DNA from: QHWK01 sp035259385
GTDB lineage: Bacteria; Acidobacteriota; Vicinamibacteria; Vicinamibacterales; CAVVIG01
NCBI GenBank assembly: GCA_035259385.1
Contig: DATFWL010000130.1
Coordinates: forward strand, 1 to 64,000
Length of the DNA: 64,000 nt
Direction: 5' to 3'
Positions within the stretch are counted from its first letter, which is position 1. Each line of letters begins with the position of its first letter. The notes under the pieces were generated by a model. That model saw only the letters and a list, made by a program, of their open reading frames with translations, was not told where the DNA came from and did no database searches. Position numbers and translations under genes: made by a program. Positions 9,608-18,650 of the stretch are shown here, piece after piece.

Positions 9608-9716
9608 GGGGGCTCGGGGCTCGGGGCTCGCTATCAAAGGCCGAGTAGATCCGCCCTTTCGACGCGGCTTTCTCGGCTCTTGACAGCGAGCCCCCAGTCC
9701 CTAGCCCCAAGCCCCT
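9608..9716. repeat. GGGGCTC heptamer palindrome
   Basis: Three contiguous ggggctc units (9609-9629) face four contiguous 7-base units of the complementary type (gagcccc, cagtccc, tagcccc, aagcccc; 9688-9715), with a spacer of about 58 bases flanked by ctatcaa/ttgacag. It fills the gap between asnS and rimO and abuts the asnS stop codon. Confidence 0.9.
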
Positions 9717-10993
<1,277 letters not shown>

Positions 10994-11012
<19 letters not shown>

Positions 11013-11869
11013 CGTTCCATCTTCTCTCGCGCCTTCTTCAGCCGCGCGAGCGAGTCCTTCGCGGGTCCGTGCGCGCCGACCTCGAACATCATCGGACCGT
11101 CGTAGCCGATCTTCTGCACGGCGGTCAGTGCCGCCGCCCAGTCGATCGTGCCGTCGAGCGGCATCAGGTGATCGTCGGCGCGCCCCTTGTTGTCGTGCAG
11201 GTGCGTCGCGATCACGTGCTCCGACACCGTCTCGACCGCATCGACGACGTCACCGTCGATGTGGGCATGGCCGAAATCGAGGCAGATGCCGATGCCGAGG
11301 CCGTCCAGATCCTCTTCGACGAAGTGGACGAGCGAGCCGGCCCGCGACAGCTCGTTCGGGATCACTTCGACGGCGATGAGGACGCCGAGCGGCTCGGCCG
11401 TTTTCTGCAGTTCCTCGACGCTGCGGCGCGCCGCCGCGCGCGCGTCCTGGGCCCCGACGTGCTCGTCGCGCGGCTGCGTCCGAGGGATCCCCAGATGCAT
11501 CACGAAGACCGGCACCGGAATCCGCCGCGCGATGTACATCGCCTGCTGCGTTTCGGCGACGGCCCGCGCCCGCGCGTCGGGGTCGGCGCTCGCGATCGAC
11601 AGCGACCCGGTCCATCGGCCGCCGACGAAGCTCTCGGCCGTCGGCGCGTGCACGCTCCGCAACTGGAGGCCGGCGTCGGCGAGCCACTGCTGCAGATCCG
11701 CAATCGCGGTCGGATTGTGATAATCGAAGTGCGTACGTGTCGCAAACACCTCGACCATTTCGAACCCGTTCGCCGCGATCGCCTGAAAGTGATCGCGGGT
11801 CAGGCGCTCGTGATGGAACAGGTGCGTCGACACCCCGAACGGTCGCTTAGCCACAAGCCGAAACGGCAA
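10994..11869 (-). CDS. sugar phosphate isomerase/epimerase-like TIM-barrel protein
   Basis: Belongs to the xylose-isomerase-like TIM barrel (AP endonuclease 2) superfamily; substrate unknown. The 291 residues include the barrel signatures FGVSTHLFHHERL at the start, LQLRSVHAPTAES, VPVFVMHLG, IAVEVIPNELSRAGS (a metal-ligand Glu), IGICLDFGHAHIDG (Asp/His ligands), IATHLHDNKGRADDHLMPLD and a late Glu in GPMMFEVGAHG. This is the usual divalent-metal set of Glu, Asp, His and Glu. Translationally overlapped with asnS, but no pathway neighbour reveals the substrate. Confidence 0.82.
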
Positions 11870-11880
11870 TTGTACTTGGG

Positions 11881-11911
11881 GCCGGGGGCTCGCGGCTAGG
11901 GGCTGGCTCGC
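11881..11911. repeat. half copy of the GGGGCTC element
   Basis: The run ccgggggctcgcggctaggg continuing to gctggctcgc is one arm of the GGGGCTC family, without a facing arm. It lies in the 114-base gap between the isomerase-like gene and the small anchored protein; nothing else was recognised in that gap. Confidence 0.6.
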
Positions 11912-11983
11912 AAGACATCGTCGACGGCCATCGACCGGCCCGGCACGGCTGGTTCAGAGTCGGCGATTGGGGCCTGGGAACGG

Positions 11984-12604
11984 TTACTCGAGCGCTTTGC
12001 GGTAGCCTTCGCTGACGCTCTTGCCGAGTTGTTCGAGGATGTAGACTTCGCCGCGCAGCTCGAGCAGCTGGCGCCGGAACACCTCGATGTCACCGCGCGA
12101 CGCCTTCGTCGGATCGCCGGCCGACATGATCGCGAGCGCCGACGCCACCTGGTCGAACATGCGCCGCTGGATCATCGCGTAGAGATCCTGTGCGGCGTAA
12201 GCGCTGGCGTACTTCTGCACTTCACCGTAGTCCATGTGCGCGAGCGCCCCGGTGCGGTCGGCGGTCTGCCAGCTCGCGTTCCGCAGCGTCGCGTTCGAGA
12301 CGTTGATCTCCAGGGACCCGATGGCGCTGTGGCCGCCGGCCATCATCTCGTTGGCGAACGTCAGCGCGCCGTCGAGATGCTGCTGCTGCGTCGGCATGCC
12401 GCGCAGCTCGCCGTCGAGCTCCTTCTGGTTGTCGGCAATCTCGCGGCGGATGTTCTCGCGCGCCTCGCGGACCAGCGCCCGGTCGTGGAACGACTCGCGG
12501 ATGCCTTCGAGCGACAGCGCGATCAGGATGCCGGCAGTGATCGTGCCGAGCTGCAGGAGGAAGTCCTTCCACGAGTGAATCGCGTGCGGTGGATGGATGT
12601 CCAC
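11984..12604 (-). CDS. hypothetical membrane-anchored protein
   Basis: Not recognised by a named family. The 206-residue protein begins with a short cytoplasmic lead (MDIHPPHAIHSWKDFLLQLG) and one membrane span at about residues 18-34 (TITAGILIALSLEG). A mostly helical extracytoplasmic part follows: a charged segment ALVREARENIRREIADNQKE and a C-terminal helix LLELRGEVYILEQLGKSV suggest coiled-coil packing. Proteins of this shape are common in Acidobacteria and Proteobacteria as unknowns. It lies 40 bases downstream of the AmgK-like kinase on the same strand and may be the last gene of that operon. Confidence 0.7.
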   Translation of the reverse strand: MDIHPPHAIHSWKDFLLQLGTITAGILIALSLEGIRESFHDRALVREARENIRREIADNQKELDGELRGMPTQQQHLDGALTFANEMMAGGHSAIGSLEINVSNATLRNASWQTADRTGALAHMDYGEVQKYASAYAAQDLYAMIQRRMFDQVASALAIMSAGDPTKASRGDIEVFRRQLLELRGEVYILEQLGKSVSEGYRKALE

Positions 12605-12644
12605 GGCGGCGATTCTACCCGAGCGCAGGCGTCCCGCAGCCCGG

Positions 12645-13679
12645 TCAGGACAACTCGTCGATCCGGGCCGCGAGCAGCTCGCGCAGGCGCGCGAAGCGCG
12701 GGTACTTGTCCAGGTTCCTGCGCGCGTAACTGAGCGTTCGCGGCATGTACTTGATGTAGACCGGATTGCTCCGCGTCGTCGTCTGATAGCCGAAGGTCCC
12801 GAGCGCCTTCAGGTTGCGCTGCACCGCCATCAGATCGAACCGGCGGCGGAATTCGTCGGCGTCCGGCGCGGCGCCGTCACGCGTCTTCAGCGCGAGGAAA
12901 TACGCAATCAGGTCGTCCAGGTCGCGGTCGGTGATGTCGACATACGAGTCGCGGAGCAGCGACACCAGATCGTAGGTATCGGGGCCCATCCGCGCGTCCT
13001 GGAAGTCGATGATGTGCAGGCTGCCGTTGTGCAGCATCAGATTGCGGCTGTGATAGTCGCGGTGGCACAGGACCCGCGCCTCCGCGGCGAGCTCCTCGGC
13101 GATCGCCGACCACTCCGCGGCGAACGCGATGCGCTCGGACACCGTCAGCGCGACGCCGCGATAGCCCTCGACGAAGTGCTTCAGGAAGAAGTCGAGCTCC
13201 CACGTCAGCTTCTCGACGTCGAACGCGACGCCGAACGGCGGGTAGTCCGGCGACCGCAGCGCCTCGCCGCGCCGCTGCAGCTGCTCGATCAGCGCGACGC
13301 TCTCGCGATACAGCGCCGCGTGCTCGGTCGGCGGCGCCGCGCCGAGGTGCGCCTGCAGCGTGACGTCGCCGAGATCCTGCAGCGCCAGGATGCCGAGCGC
13401 GTCGGCGTGGCCGAGGATGCCCGGCACCGGCAAGGGAATCTGCTGCAGCAGGGCGGCGACGCGCGCGAACGGCAGGGTCGCGAAATCAATCGCGCTCGCG
13501 TGCAGCGCGAGCACGAACGACGGACCGTCGGGCGGAATGATGCGGAAGTACTTTCGATCCGACGCATCGCCGGTCAGCGGCACGACGTGCGCATCGGAGC
13601 CGGCAAGGCCGCTCCCGGCAAGATACCGATCGATCCGCTCGCGAACCTCGAGACCTTCTTCGGTGCGCTGTTCGCTCAT
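12645..13679 (-). CDS. amgK: APH-fold sugar kinase, AmgK-like (MurNAc/GlcNAc anomeric kinase)
   Basis: Predicted to phosphorylate the anomeric hydroxyl of N-acetylmuramic acid or N-acetylglucosamine released from peptidoglycan. The 344-residue protein starts at the ATG at 13679 (MSEQRTEEGL). It has LTGDASDRKYFRI near residue 30, very like the AmgK nucleotide loop; the Brenner motif VLCHRDYHSRNLMLHNG; and the metal motif HIIDFQDARMGPDTYDLVSLL. Its start overlaps the stop of the nucleotidyltransferase as ATGA, implying translational coupling. A kinase/uridylyltransferase pair is the known AmgK-MurU recycling route in Pseudomonas. The substrate here is inferred from that pairing; another sugar or choline-type substrate is possible. 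Confidence 0.75.
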   Translation of the reverse strand: MSEQRTEEGLEVRERIDRYLAGSGLAGSDAHVVPLTGDASDRKYFRIIPPDGPSFVLALHASAIDFATLPFARVAALLQQIPLPVPGILGHADALGILALQDLGDVTLQAHLGAAPPTEHAALYRESVALIEQLQRRGEALRSPDYPPFGVAFDVEKLTWELDFFLKHFVEGYRGVALTVSERIAFAAEWSAIAEELAAEARVLCHRDYHSRNLMLHNGSLHIIDFQDARMGPDTYDLVSLLRDSYVDITDRDLDDLIAYFLALKTRDGAAPDADEFRRRFDLMAVQRNLKALGTFGYQTTTRSNPVYIKYMPRTLSYARRNLDKYPRFARLRELLAARIDELS

Positions 13680-14617
13680 GAGACGCTCATTGGTACGGCG
13701 ATCGGCCCCTGGTCGTCGCCGCGCAGGAGCACCGATCGGTGATACGCGCCGTCCGCCGGCACGCTGACGGCGTCGGTGACGATGCACTCGTCGATGGTTG
13801 CGCCGGCGCCGACGCGCACATCGTCCCACAAAATCGATCGCGTGACGCGCGCCGATGAATCAATGGTCGTACCTTTGCCTGCGGATGGGGTGGGATCGGG
13901 TGAGCCGGCGGCGCCGCCAAACGCCTCGTGCGTGCGGCGGTAGTCGGCCACGGTGCCGACGTCGAAGAACGACGCGTCGCAGACGAACCCGCGCACGGCG
14001 CCTGGACTGGCGGCAAGCAGCACGTCGTAGACGCCGCCAATCGAGCTCGCCGCCTGGCCCGGCGGCACCGCGTCGAACACGCCGCCGTCGGCCAGTTGCA
14101 CGCCGATGTAATGGTAGCTGCCCTTCGACGACGGGCCGCGCGGCGTGAACATGGTCACGCGTTGCTGGTCGTCGAGGTGAACGCCGCCGTAGCGCTCGTA
14201 CTCCAGATTGGGGACGAGCGCGAGCGTGACGCGCGCGCCGGACGCCTCGTGCCATTCGGCGAGCGCTGCGCACGACACGTCCGTCAGCGTGTCGCCGTTG
14301 ATGATCCAGAACGATGCGGCGCCGACGATCGGCCGCGCCAGCCGCGGTCCGCCGGCGCTTCCGCGGATCACCGGTTCCCATGAGTAACGCACGGCCGCCC
14401 CGAGGTCGCGGCCGTCACCGACGACCGAGGTGATCGTCGCCGGCAGATGGTGCAGGTTCATCACGAGATCGTCGATCCCCTGCGCCACCAGCGTGCGGAT
14501 GATCCGCCGGATCATCGGCTCGCCCGCAACCGGAATCGCCGGTTTTGCCCGGACGTCGGTCAGCGGCCGCAGCCGGGTGCCGAGCCCTGCTGTGAGCACG
14601 AGCGCGTGACGGATCAC
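13676..14617 (-). CDS. murU: sugar-1-phosphate nucleotidyltransferase, MurU-like
   Basis: Predicted to transfer UMP to MurNAc-alpha-1-phosphate (or a related sugar phosphate), bypassing de novo UDP-MurNAc synthesis. The reading HALVLTAGLGTRLRPLTDVR is the nucleotide-binding signature, followed by AKPAIPVAGEPMI, a FWIINGDTLTDV metal motif and a FFDVGTVADYRRTHEAF segment. A short left-handed-helix tail (SSARVTRSILWDDVRVGAG) is longer than in minimal MurU. I start at the GTG at 14617, whose GTGA overlaps the upstream stop by 4 bases; 313 residues. It ends overlapping the kinase start. A mannose-1-phosphate or glucose-1-phosphate guanylyl/thymidylyltransferase role cannot be excluded. Confidence 0.72.
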   Translation of the reverse strand: MIRHALVLTAGLGTRLRPLTDVRAKPAIPVAGEPMIRRIIRTLVAQGIDDLVMNLHHLPATITSVVGDGRDLGAAVRYSWEPVIRGSAGGPRLARPIVGAASFWIINGDTLTDVSCAALAEWHEASGARVTLALVPNLEYERYGGVHLDDQQRVTMFTPRGPSSKGSYHYIGVQLADGGVFDAVPPGQAASSIGGVYDVLLAASPGAVRGFVCDASFFDVGTVADYRRTHEAFGGAAGSPDPTPSAGKGTTIDSSARVTRSILWDDVRVGAGATIDECIVTDAVSVPADGAYHRSVLLRGDDQGPIAVPMSVS

Positions 14618-15489
14618 AACCCCACCCTTCGGCCGTCGCGGGTGACGAGCCGCCGCACGAACACGTACATCGTGAAACACTCCAGCGCAAACGGCGGGAA
14701 GCCGAAGTAGCCGGGCAGCGGCATCTCGAAGATCTTCCAGCGTTCCATGATCGGCACGCTGTAATGCCACTTCGCCCCGGCCCAGAAGTTCCATAACTCC
14801 CAGAGCGCGCCGCAGAGAACACCGCCCAGCGAGAGGTTGATGATGCGGTCGTAGCGGCCCGCGCGGATGTCCGCCCGCAGCGATTCGGCCCCGAGTCGAG
14901 CGTTGATCGGATCGAGCAGGAAGATGAAGCCGAGCCACACCGGCGCGGCCAGGTAGCGAGCCGTCGCCCGCGACACCAGGAACGGTGATGCCAGCATCAG
15001 CGCGCCGGCCAGGACGGATGGGACGGATGGGGCGGATGGGGCGGATGGGACGGATGGGACCGATGGGGCGGATGGGGTGGCATCTTTCGCATCCCTCCTA
15101 TCCCTCCCATCCCTCCCATCCCTCCCACGCACCACAGCGATCAGCTCGGCCGCCTCGAACAGCGCCGGCGAGATCGTCGCGAACGACCACGCGTAGCCGA
15201 ACAGGCGGAGCGCAGGGTTCTCGGGCAGGCCGCTGTAGGACCAGTTGGCGATGATTCGGTTGTAGCCCTCGAAGATCAGCCACAGCGGAATCGACACCAG
15301 CGCCAGCAGCACGAATTCGCGCGGGGCGCAGCGGATCCACGAATCACCCCGCGCGCGGAAGACGATGCCGTCGGCGAACAGGATGAATCCGGTCCAGGCG
15401 ATCGGCGTGTTCCACGTGTAGAACGGTTCGACGCGGAGGATGGTTGCCGTCTCCGACATGATCATGATGCCGAGGCCGAGCCACAGCAT
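14614..15489 (-). CDS. multi-pass membrane protein with a repeat-encoded loop
   Basis: Function unknown. The 291 residues form roughly eight hydrophobic spans, for example MLWLGLGIMIMS, IAWTGFILFADGIVF, FVLLALVSIPLWLIFEGYN, GALMLASPFL and VWLGFIFLLDPI. Conserved-looking motifs are FEGYNRIIANWSYSGLPENP and ALWELWNFWAGAKWHYSVP, seen in uncharacterised bacterial membrane proteins. The start ATG at 15489 shares one base with the upstream methyltransferase stop (TGATG), and its end overlaps the nucleotidyltransferase GTG. Oddity: residues about 120-160, between two spans, are encoded by a tandem repeat, giving (GRD)n then repeated PSAPSVPSV units. The loop is hydrophilic, which may explain why it is tolerated. 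Confidence 0.78.
   Translation of the reverse strand: MLWLGLGIMIMSETATILRVEPFYTWNTPIAWTGFILFADGIVFRARGDSWIRCAPREFVLLALVSIPLWLIFEGYNRIIANWSYSGLPENPALRLFGYAWSFATISPALFEAAELIAVVRGRDGRDGRDRRDAKDATPSAPSVPSVPSAPSAPSVPSVLAGALMLASPFLVSRATARYLAAPVWLGFIFLLDPINARLGAESLRADIRAGRYDRIINLSLGGVLCGALWELWNFWAGAKWHYSVPIMERWKIFEMPLPGYFGFPPFALECFTMYVFVRRLVTRDGRRVGL
15012..15130. repeat. 9-base tandem palindrome inside the membrane-protein gene
   Basis: On the plus strand about six GGATGGGAC/GGATGGGGC units (15012-15080) are followed by facing units of the type cctcccatc (15093-15127). All of it lies within the coding frame of the minus-strand membrane protein, where it adds about 40 residues without a stop. Confidence 0.9.
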
Positions 15490-16961
15490 CACGTCACGCG
15501 GACCTTGAACGAGCACCCCGCGAGCGCCGGCGCGCCGACGCCTTTGCCGAGGATCAGGACCTTCATCGTGCTGCCGAGGCCGCCAGGCATCACCAGGGTC
15601 TTGAGCGCAGCTGCTCGCTCGGCCAGGGTGTCCGCCGTACTTTCGGAAAAGGCGGAGCCCTTCGCGGGACCGTGGTCGGCTGAGCCCTTCGCGCCCGGTT
15701 CCATTGCTGAATGTTCGACCAGACCGAGCAGGAAGTAAGTCTGATCGAGGAACGCGATCGTCGTCATCCCTTCGGCTTCGGCGGCGGCGCGGATGCTCGT
15801 GAAGTCGACATGGGCCGTGAGGTCCTGCTCGCCCGGACGCTGCAGCCACGGCGGCGCGCTCGGATCGGCGTGGGCGCCGCCGCTCCGATGGCCTGAGAAC
15901 GAGGTCAGCGTTCCGGCCGAATGAGTCGCCGAATACAGCTCGCGCGCGTCGTGGCCGTAGTCGATCAGGATCATGAAGCCGCGCGTGAGGCGGCGGGCTG
16001 CATCGCGCATCCATTCCATCGCGCGCAGGTTGATCTCGACGCGCCAGCCCGGCTCGAGCACGACGCCGAGCCGATCGAGGTAGGCGAGCAACTCGGGCGT
16101 CGACAGCGGGCCCTCAACAGTCGTCAGTCGCAAGTCGTCAGTCGTCAGTCCTGACTTGTGACTACCGACTGACTTGTGACTACCGACTGACTGGCGACTT
16201 GCGACTTGCGACTGACGACTGATGTAGATCTCCTTCAATCCATCCTCGCGCATCACTACCTGGTGGGTTGGCAGCGCGTCCAGCAGTTCGTTCGCGATCA
16301 GCACGCCTTCGAACGTGTCGGGCAGTTCGGCACGGGAGGAGGTGAGGCGACCGGCGACATCTGCCAACGTGGCCACCTGCGCGGCGCGCGCGGCCGCGCT
16401 CGCTTCGACCAGGTGGAGCCGAATCGATTCGTAGAACGCCGGATCGAATCGTTTCGCCGTGCGGAGGATGTCAGCCGCCAGCCGCCCGTTCCCCGCGCCT
16501 GCTTCGATGAGATCGATTGGGGCAGGCGGAGAGAAAGCAACCACAGAGAGCGCAGGGTTCGCAGAATCCTGGTTGGTTTCATAGGCCTTCTGCGAAGTGG
16601 CAGAGAGGCCAGGAATCTCTGGGTTCTCCGTGTTCTCTGCGGTTGCTTTCCCCCTGGGCACCAGGAGGCCTGCCATTTCGGCGATCTGGATCTCGAGCAG
16701 TTCGCCGAACAGCGGACCGACGTCGACGCTGGTAAAAAAATCGCCCGCGCGGCCCGAACGTCGGGCGGCGCGGGCGTAGTAGCCGTGCCGAGGATCGTAG
16801 AGCGCCAGCTCCATGAACGCGGCCACGGTCAGCGGCGCGCGCTCGCGGACGACGGCGGAGAGTCGGGATTCGGGATTCGGGATTCGGGATTCGACGTTCG
16901 GGGTTCGGGACTCGGGGTCCGGGATTCGGGATTCGTCCTGATCCTGCTCAGCGATTCCCAA
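15489..16961 (-). CDS. MidA-like SAM-dependent methyltransferase carrying several in-frame repeats
   Basis: Matches the MidA/NDUFAF7 (COG1565) family, whose mitochondrial member methylates a complex I arginine; the bacterial substrate is unclear. Core motifs: FMELALYDPRHGYYARA, GRAGDFFTSVDVGPLFGELL, the SAM loop IDLIEAGAGNGRLAADIL, LIANELLDALPTHQVVM, FMILIDYGHDARELYS and PGEQDLTAHVDF. At 490 residues it is about 100 longer than usual. The excess is repeat-encoded: residues 10-33 (heptapeptide ESRIPNP units), about 105-143, about 248-281 (SRQSVGSHKSVGSHKS) and perhaps about 438-460. The only in-frame start ahead of the homology is a TTG at 16961, inside a repeat arm, so the true start is uncertain; a GTG just before FMELALYDP is the next choice. 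It overlaps the next gene by one base. Confidence 0.8.
   Translation of the reverse strand: MGIAEQDQDESRIPDPESRTPNVESRIPNPESRLSAVVRERAPLTVAAFMELALYDPRHGYYARAARRSGRAGDFFTSVDVGPLFGELLEIQIAEMAGLLVPRGKATAENTENPEIPGLSATSQKAYETNQDSANPALSVVAFSPPAPIDLIEAGAGNGRLAADILRTAKRFDPAFYESIRLHLVEASAAARAAQVATLADVAGRLTSSRAELPDTFEGVLIANELLDALPTHQVVMREDGLKEIYISRQSQVASRQSVGSHKSVGSHKSGLTTDDLRLTTVEGPLSTPELLAYLDRLGVVLEPGWRVEINLRAMEWMRDAARRLTRGFMILIDYGHDARELYSATHSAGTLTSFSGHRSGGAHADPSAPPWLQRPGEQDLTAHVDFTSIRAAAEAEGMTTIAFLDQTYFLLGLVEHSAMEPGAKGSADHGPAKGSAFSESTADTLAERAAALKTLVMPGGLGSTMKVLILGKGVGAPALAGCSFKVRVT
16117..16223. repeat. CAGTCGT/GACTGAC element inside the MidA-like gene
   Basis: Left arm of CAGTCGT-type words and right arm of ACTGACG-type words, with GACTTGTGACTACC units between. 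It is read through in frame as about 34 residues of the methyltransferase. The larger relative is at 24005-24209. Confidence 0.88.
16532..16651. repeat. CACAGAG palindromic element inside the MidA-like gene
   Basis: Arms gagaaagcaaccacagagag and, about 75 bases on, the facing ttctctgcggttgctttc; the middle can also fold (cgcagaa/ttctgcg). It encodes about residues 105-143 of the methyltransferase. Simple strings of the ACCACAGAG kind occur between genes in many bacteria, as far as I recall. Confidence 0.85.
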
Positions 16962-16983
16962 ATCCCAAATCCCGAATCCCGAT
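16862..16983. repeat. GGGATTC heptamer palindrome
   Basis: Ten contiguous 7-base units (16865-16934; six exact gggattc plus gacgttc, ggggttc, gggactc and ggggtcc), an 18-base spacer, then four facing units (gattccc, aaatccc, aaatccc, gaatccc; 16953-16980). It fills the gap between htrA and the methyltransferase and also supplies the methyltransferase start region. Confidence 0.95.
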
Positions 16984-16989
16984 CTCGTC

Positions 16990-18588
16990 TCAGTCTTTCT
17001 TGACGGTGACGAACACCTCTTTCTCGTCTCGCCACACGAGCAGCTGCGCGATCCGGCCCGACTGAATCTTGCCCAGCTCGCGCGCCGCCTCGGCGGCGCT
17101 CGACACGCGCTGGCGGTTCACCGACAGAATGACGTCGCCCTGCCGGAGGGCGCCGGCCGACGGACCGTCCGGCTCGATGTCGGTAATCACGGCGCCGCTC
17201 TGGCCCGACGGCACGTGAAGCCGCCGCGCCAGCGACGGCGTGACGTTCTCGAGCGTGACTCCGAAGCCGCCGGCACCCTGCGACTGATCGTCCTGCTGCG
17301 TCTCCGGCTGCGAGCGGCGGGTGCGGCTGCCGTTCTGCTCGGCGTCCAGATCCAGCTCCTCGACCGTGACGTTGAGCGTCTTCTCCTGCTTGTTGCGCAG
17401 CACCTTCACGGGCACCGTCGTTCCCGGCTTGGTCGAGACCACCATCTTCACCAGCTCGTCGCTGTTGTTCACCGGCCGGCCGTTGTACTGCACGATGATG
17501 TCGCCCGGCTCGATGCCGGCCTTCGCCGCCGCGCCGCTCGTCGGCACTTCCGCCACCAGGGCGCCTTTGCGCTCCTTCAGGCCGAAGTCCTCGAGCGCCT
17601 CGCGCGGAATCGGCACGACCGAGACACCGATCCGGCCGCGCGTGATCTTGCCCGTGTGCAGCTGCGGCAGCAGGTCGCGAATCGTGTTGCTCGGCACCGC
17701 GAAGCCGATGCCGATGTTCCCCTCGCTCCTCGCGTTGGTGATGATCGCGGTGTTCATGCCGATCACCTCACCGCGCAGGTTCAGCAGCGGACCGCCCGAG
17801 TTGCCGGGATTGATCGCGGCGTCGGTCTGCAGCATGTCGTTCGAGCGGCCGGTCGTCACGCGGAAGGCCCGCGACGTCGCGCTGATGACGCCGACGGTGA
17901 CGGTGTGGTCGTAGCCGAACGGGTTGCCGATCGCCATCACCCAGTCGCCGGCTTCGACCTGCGCCGAGTCGCCGAACTTCGCCTCCTGCAGGGCGTGGTT
18001 CGGCCTGTCGACCAGCTGAATCAGCGCGCTGTCGGTGAGCGCATCCTTCCCGATCACCTTGGCCGTGTAGCTCATGTCCGGGTCGTCGCCGAACAGCACG
18101 ACCTCGATCTTGGTCGCGTCGTCGACGACGTGGTTGTTGGTGAGGATGTAGCCGTCCTTGCTGATGATGAACCCGGTGCCGGCCGCGCGCGTGGTCTGCC
18201 CGCGCGGCGGGCGGCGGCCGCCGTTCCCGCCGCGGCCGCGCGGCGCCTGTGGCTGGTCGTCGTCGGGCTGGCCGGGGTTGCCGAAGAAGCGGTGGAACAG
18301 ATCGTCGGGCGACCCGTTGCCGCCGAAGAAGTCGGTGAGGTCGTTGCCCTTCGACTTCATCTCGGTGCGGATGTTCACGACCGTCGGCGTGGCCATCTTC
18401 GCGACGTTGCGGAACGTCTGCGCGTCGAGCGGTCCGGTGACCGGCGCGTTGTTCACCGGCGGCAGCGTCAGCGTCTGCGCCGACGATCGCGGCGCGAGAT
18501 CGAGCCGCGACGCGATCACCATGCCGACGAACAGCGATGCGACCATCAGCAGCAGCGCGTAGAAAACCGTGGTCTTGCGGGTTGACAT
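16990..18588 (-). CDS. htrA: Do-like (HtrA/DegP) serine protease with two PDZ domains
   Basis: Envelope quality-control protease. I start at the ATG at 18588 (MSTRKTTVFYALLLMV), giving 532 residues with an N-terminal membrane anchor at about 7-27. A Gly/Arg/Pro-rich low-complexity insert (around 105-135) precedes the trypsin-like domain. The catalytic triad is visible as LTNNHVVDD (His), DALTDSALIQL (Asp) and INPGNSGGPLL (Ser). PDZ1 begins near GRIGVSVVPIPREAL and PDZ2 near GFGVTLENVTPSLAR, and the protein ends in VFVTVKKD. Typical degP length and order. No partner gene is adjacent; the repeat downstream separates it from the methyltransferase. Confidence 0.94.
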   Translation of the reverse strand: MSTRKTTVFYALLLMVASLFVGMVIASRLDLAPRSSAQTLTLPPVNNAPVTGPLDAQTFRNVAKMATPTVVNIRTEMKSKGNDLTDFFGGNGSPDDLFHRFFGNPGQPDDDQPQAPRGRGGNGGRRPPRGQTTRAAGTGFIISKDGYILTNNHVVDDATKIEVVLFGDDPDMSYTAKVIGKDALTDSALIQLVDRPNHALQEAKFGDSAQVEAGDWVMAIGNPFGYDHTVTVGVISATSRAFRVTTGRSNDMLQTDAAINPGNSGGPLLNLRGEVIGMNTAIITNARSEGNIGIGFAVPSNTIRDLLPQLHTGKITRGRIGVSVVPIPREALEDFGLKERKGALVAEVPTSGAAAKAGIEPGDIIVQYNGRPVNNSDELVKMVVSTKPGTTVPVKVLRNKQEKTLNVTVEELDLDAEQNGSRTRRSQPETQQDDQSQGAGGFGVTLENVTPSLARRLHVPSGQSGAVITDIEPDGPSAGALRQGDVILSVNRQRVSSAAEAARELGKIQSGRIAQLLVWRDEKEVFVTVKKD

Positions 18589-18650
18589 CGTACTCGCCTC
18601 CGGCGGCCCTCGGCGGCCCGCCTTTCGATCTGGTCGCTCCGACCGCGACC

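Noticed and set aside
11896..11983. Remnant gene in the gap before the small anchored protein
   Set aside because: The minus-strand reading (MAVDDVLRASP) is too short and matches nothing I can recognise.
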